From an uncultured Clostridia bacterium (GTDB lineage Bacteria; Bacillota; Clostridia; Oscillospirales; Acutalibacteraceae), in NCBI GenBank assembly GCA_946410005.1, contig CAMJYS010000042.1, positions 1 through 6,693 of the forward strand: DNA of 6,693 nucleotides. The letters are read 5' to 3'. The first letter of the stretch is position 1, and the number at the start of each line of letters is the position of its first letter. Below the pieces are notes generated by a model, which was given only the letters and a program-made list of their open reading frames with translations, did not search any database and was not told where the DNA came from. This document shows positions 6,312 to 6,693 of this stretch, piece by piece. Made by a program: the position numbers and the translations under genes.

Positions 6312-6693
6312 TCATTGTTTATAATAAGATATTAACGCATTTGTTGTTGCTCCCAACCCTAATTCTTTTGCCATTGGTTTGGATGTTTTCATATATATTG
6401 TTATTAATTTGGAATTATTTCTTATAGCACGATAAATATACTTTCCGACTTTATATGCTCCTACACACGCTAAAATCGTTCCGGCTACTGCTGTTCCACC
6501 AATGGCCATTCCTCCTATTAATTCTGCGTTGTTTTTTATAAATTGATTTGCTGAAACAACTGCATCTGTAAATTCTTGTGATATATTACGCGTAATTTCT
6601 CCTACGTTGCTTCCGCCTGAACATGCTTCTAAAAGTGAGGCATTGCTAAAAACAAATAGAAGAAATAGAATCACGATATGAAAATAAAAGGAC
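6312..6693 (-). CDS. Small exported or membrane protein of unknown function, 5' end outside window
   Basis: I do not recognise this family. The frame ends at TGA (6314-6312) and stays open to the right edge. A GTG at 6674 could start a 120-residue product, but no ribosome site precedes it, so the true start is probably outside the window. Numbering from that GTG, residues 1-18 are hydrophobic (ILFLLFVFSNASLLEAC) and look like a signal peptide or anchor. Cleavage after SNA is possible, and LEAC only poorly resembles a lipobox. A polar stretch with NISQEF and NQFIKNN follows, then a glycine-rich hydrophobic helix (about 52-73; GG, GG and AG spaced like a glycine zipper), then a basic, tyrosine-containing tail. 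This is compatible with a small membrane-spanning or pore-like protein; that is inference. No terminator follows, so its transcript may run into the 5S promoter region. Confidence 0.6.
   Translation of the reverse strand, partial: SFYFHIVILFLLFVFSNASLLEACSGGSNVGEITRNISQEFTDAVVSANQFIKNNAELIGGMAIGGTAVAGTILACVGAYKVGKYIYRAIRNNSKLITIYMKTSKPMAKELGLGATTNALISYYKQ

Noticed and set aside
6312..6674. GTG at 6674 as the definite start of the rightmost protein
   Set aside because: No Shine-Dalgarno precedes it and the frame continues open to the window edge, so I annotated the gene as 5'-partial.

Overview
This AT-rich window looks like a chromosomal segment of a low-GC Bacillota, most likely class Clostridia. 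SecA and FtsZ both have the character of that group, Shine-Dalgarno sites are purine-rich, and promoters are of the sigma-A type. The species cannot be named from the sequence. There is no tRNA, CRISPR array or transposase gene.

Layout, left to right. (1) At 1-30 are the first ten codons of an unidentified minus-strand gene. It has its own RBS, a good promoter (88-116) and a perfect 16-nt palindrome lying where transcription should start. (2) A perfect 30-nt palindrome (211-240) follows the end of secA and is probably its terminator. (3) secA (260-2872, minus) encodes the Sec translocase motor ATPase without the usual C-terminal zinc-binding tail. (4) A very AT-rich divergent spacer (2873-3206) separates secA from a GNAT acetyltransferase gene (3207-3743, plus). 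(5) That gene meets gpsA (3740-4708, minus) tail to tail with interlocked stop codons. GpsA is a divergent glycerol-3-phosphate dehydrogenase starting at an internal TTG. (6) A second divergent spacer carries promoters for gpsA (minus) and ftsZ (plus). ftsZ (4911-5993) stands alone, not behind ftsA. (7) Two back-to-back hairpins (6013-6054 and 6064-6105) separate ftsZ from a convergent 5S rRNA gene (about 6110-6227, minus). The 5S gene is solitary: it has a near-perfect promoter of its own and no 23S gene next to it. (8) At the right edge a minus-strand gene, open at its 5' end, encodes a small exported or membrane protein of unknown function with a glycine-rich hydrophobic segment.

The genes are mostly separate transcription units on alternating strands rather than one operon. 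SecA (export), GpsA (phospholipid precursor), FtsZ (division) and 5S rRNA (ribosome) are all housekeeping functions. I saw no convincing undescribed multi-gene system. The best leads are the autonomous 5S unit, the substituted substrate-binding motif of GpsA, the operator-like palindrome at 67-82, the atypical FtsZ C-terminal peptide and the small glycine-rich membrane protein.
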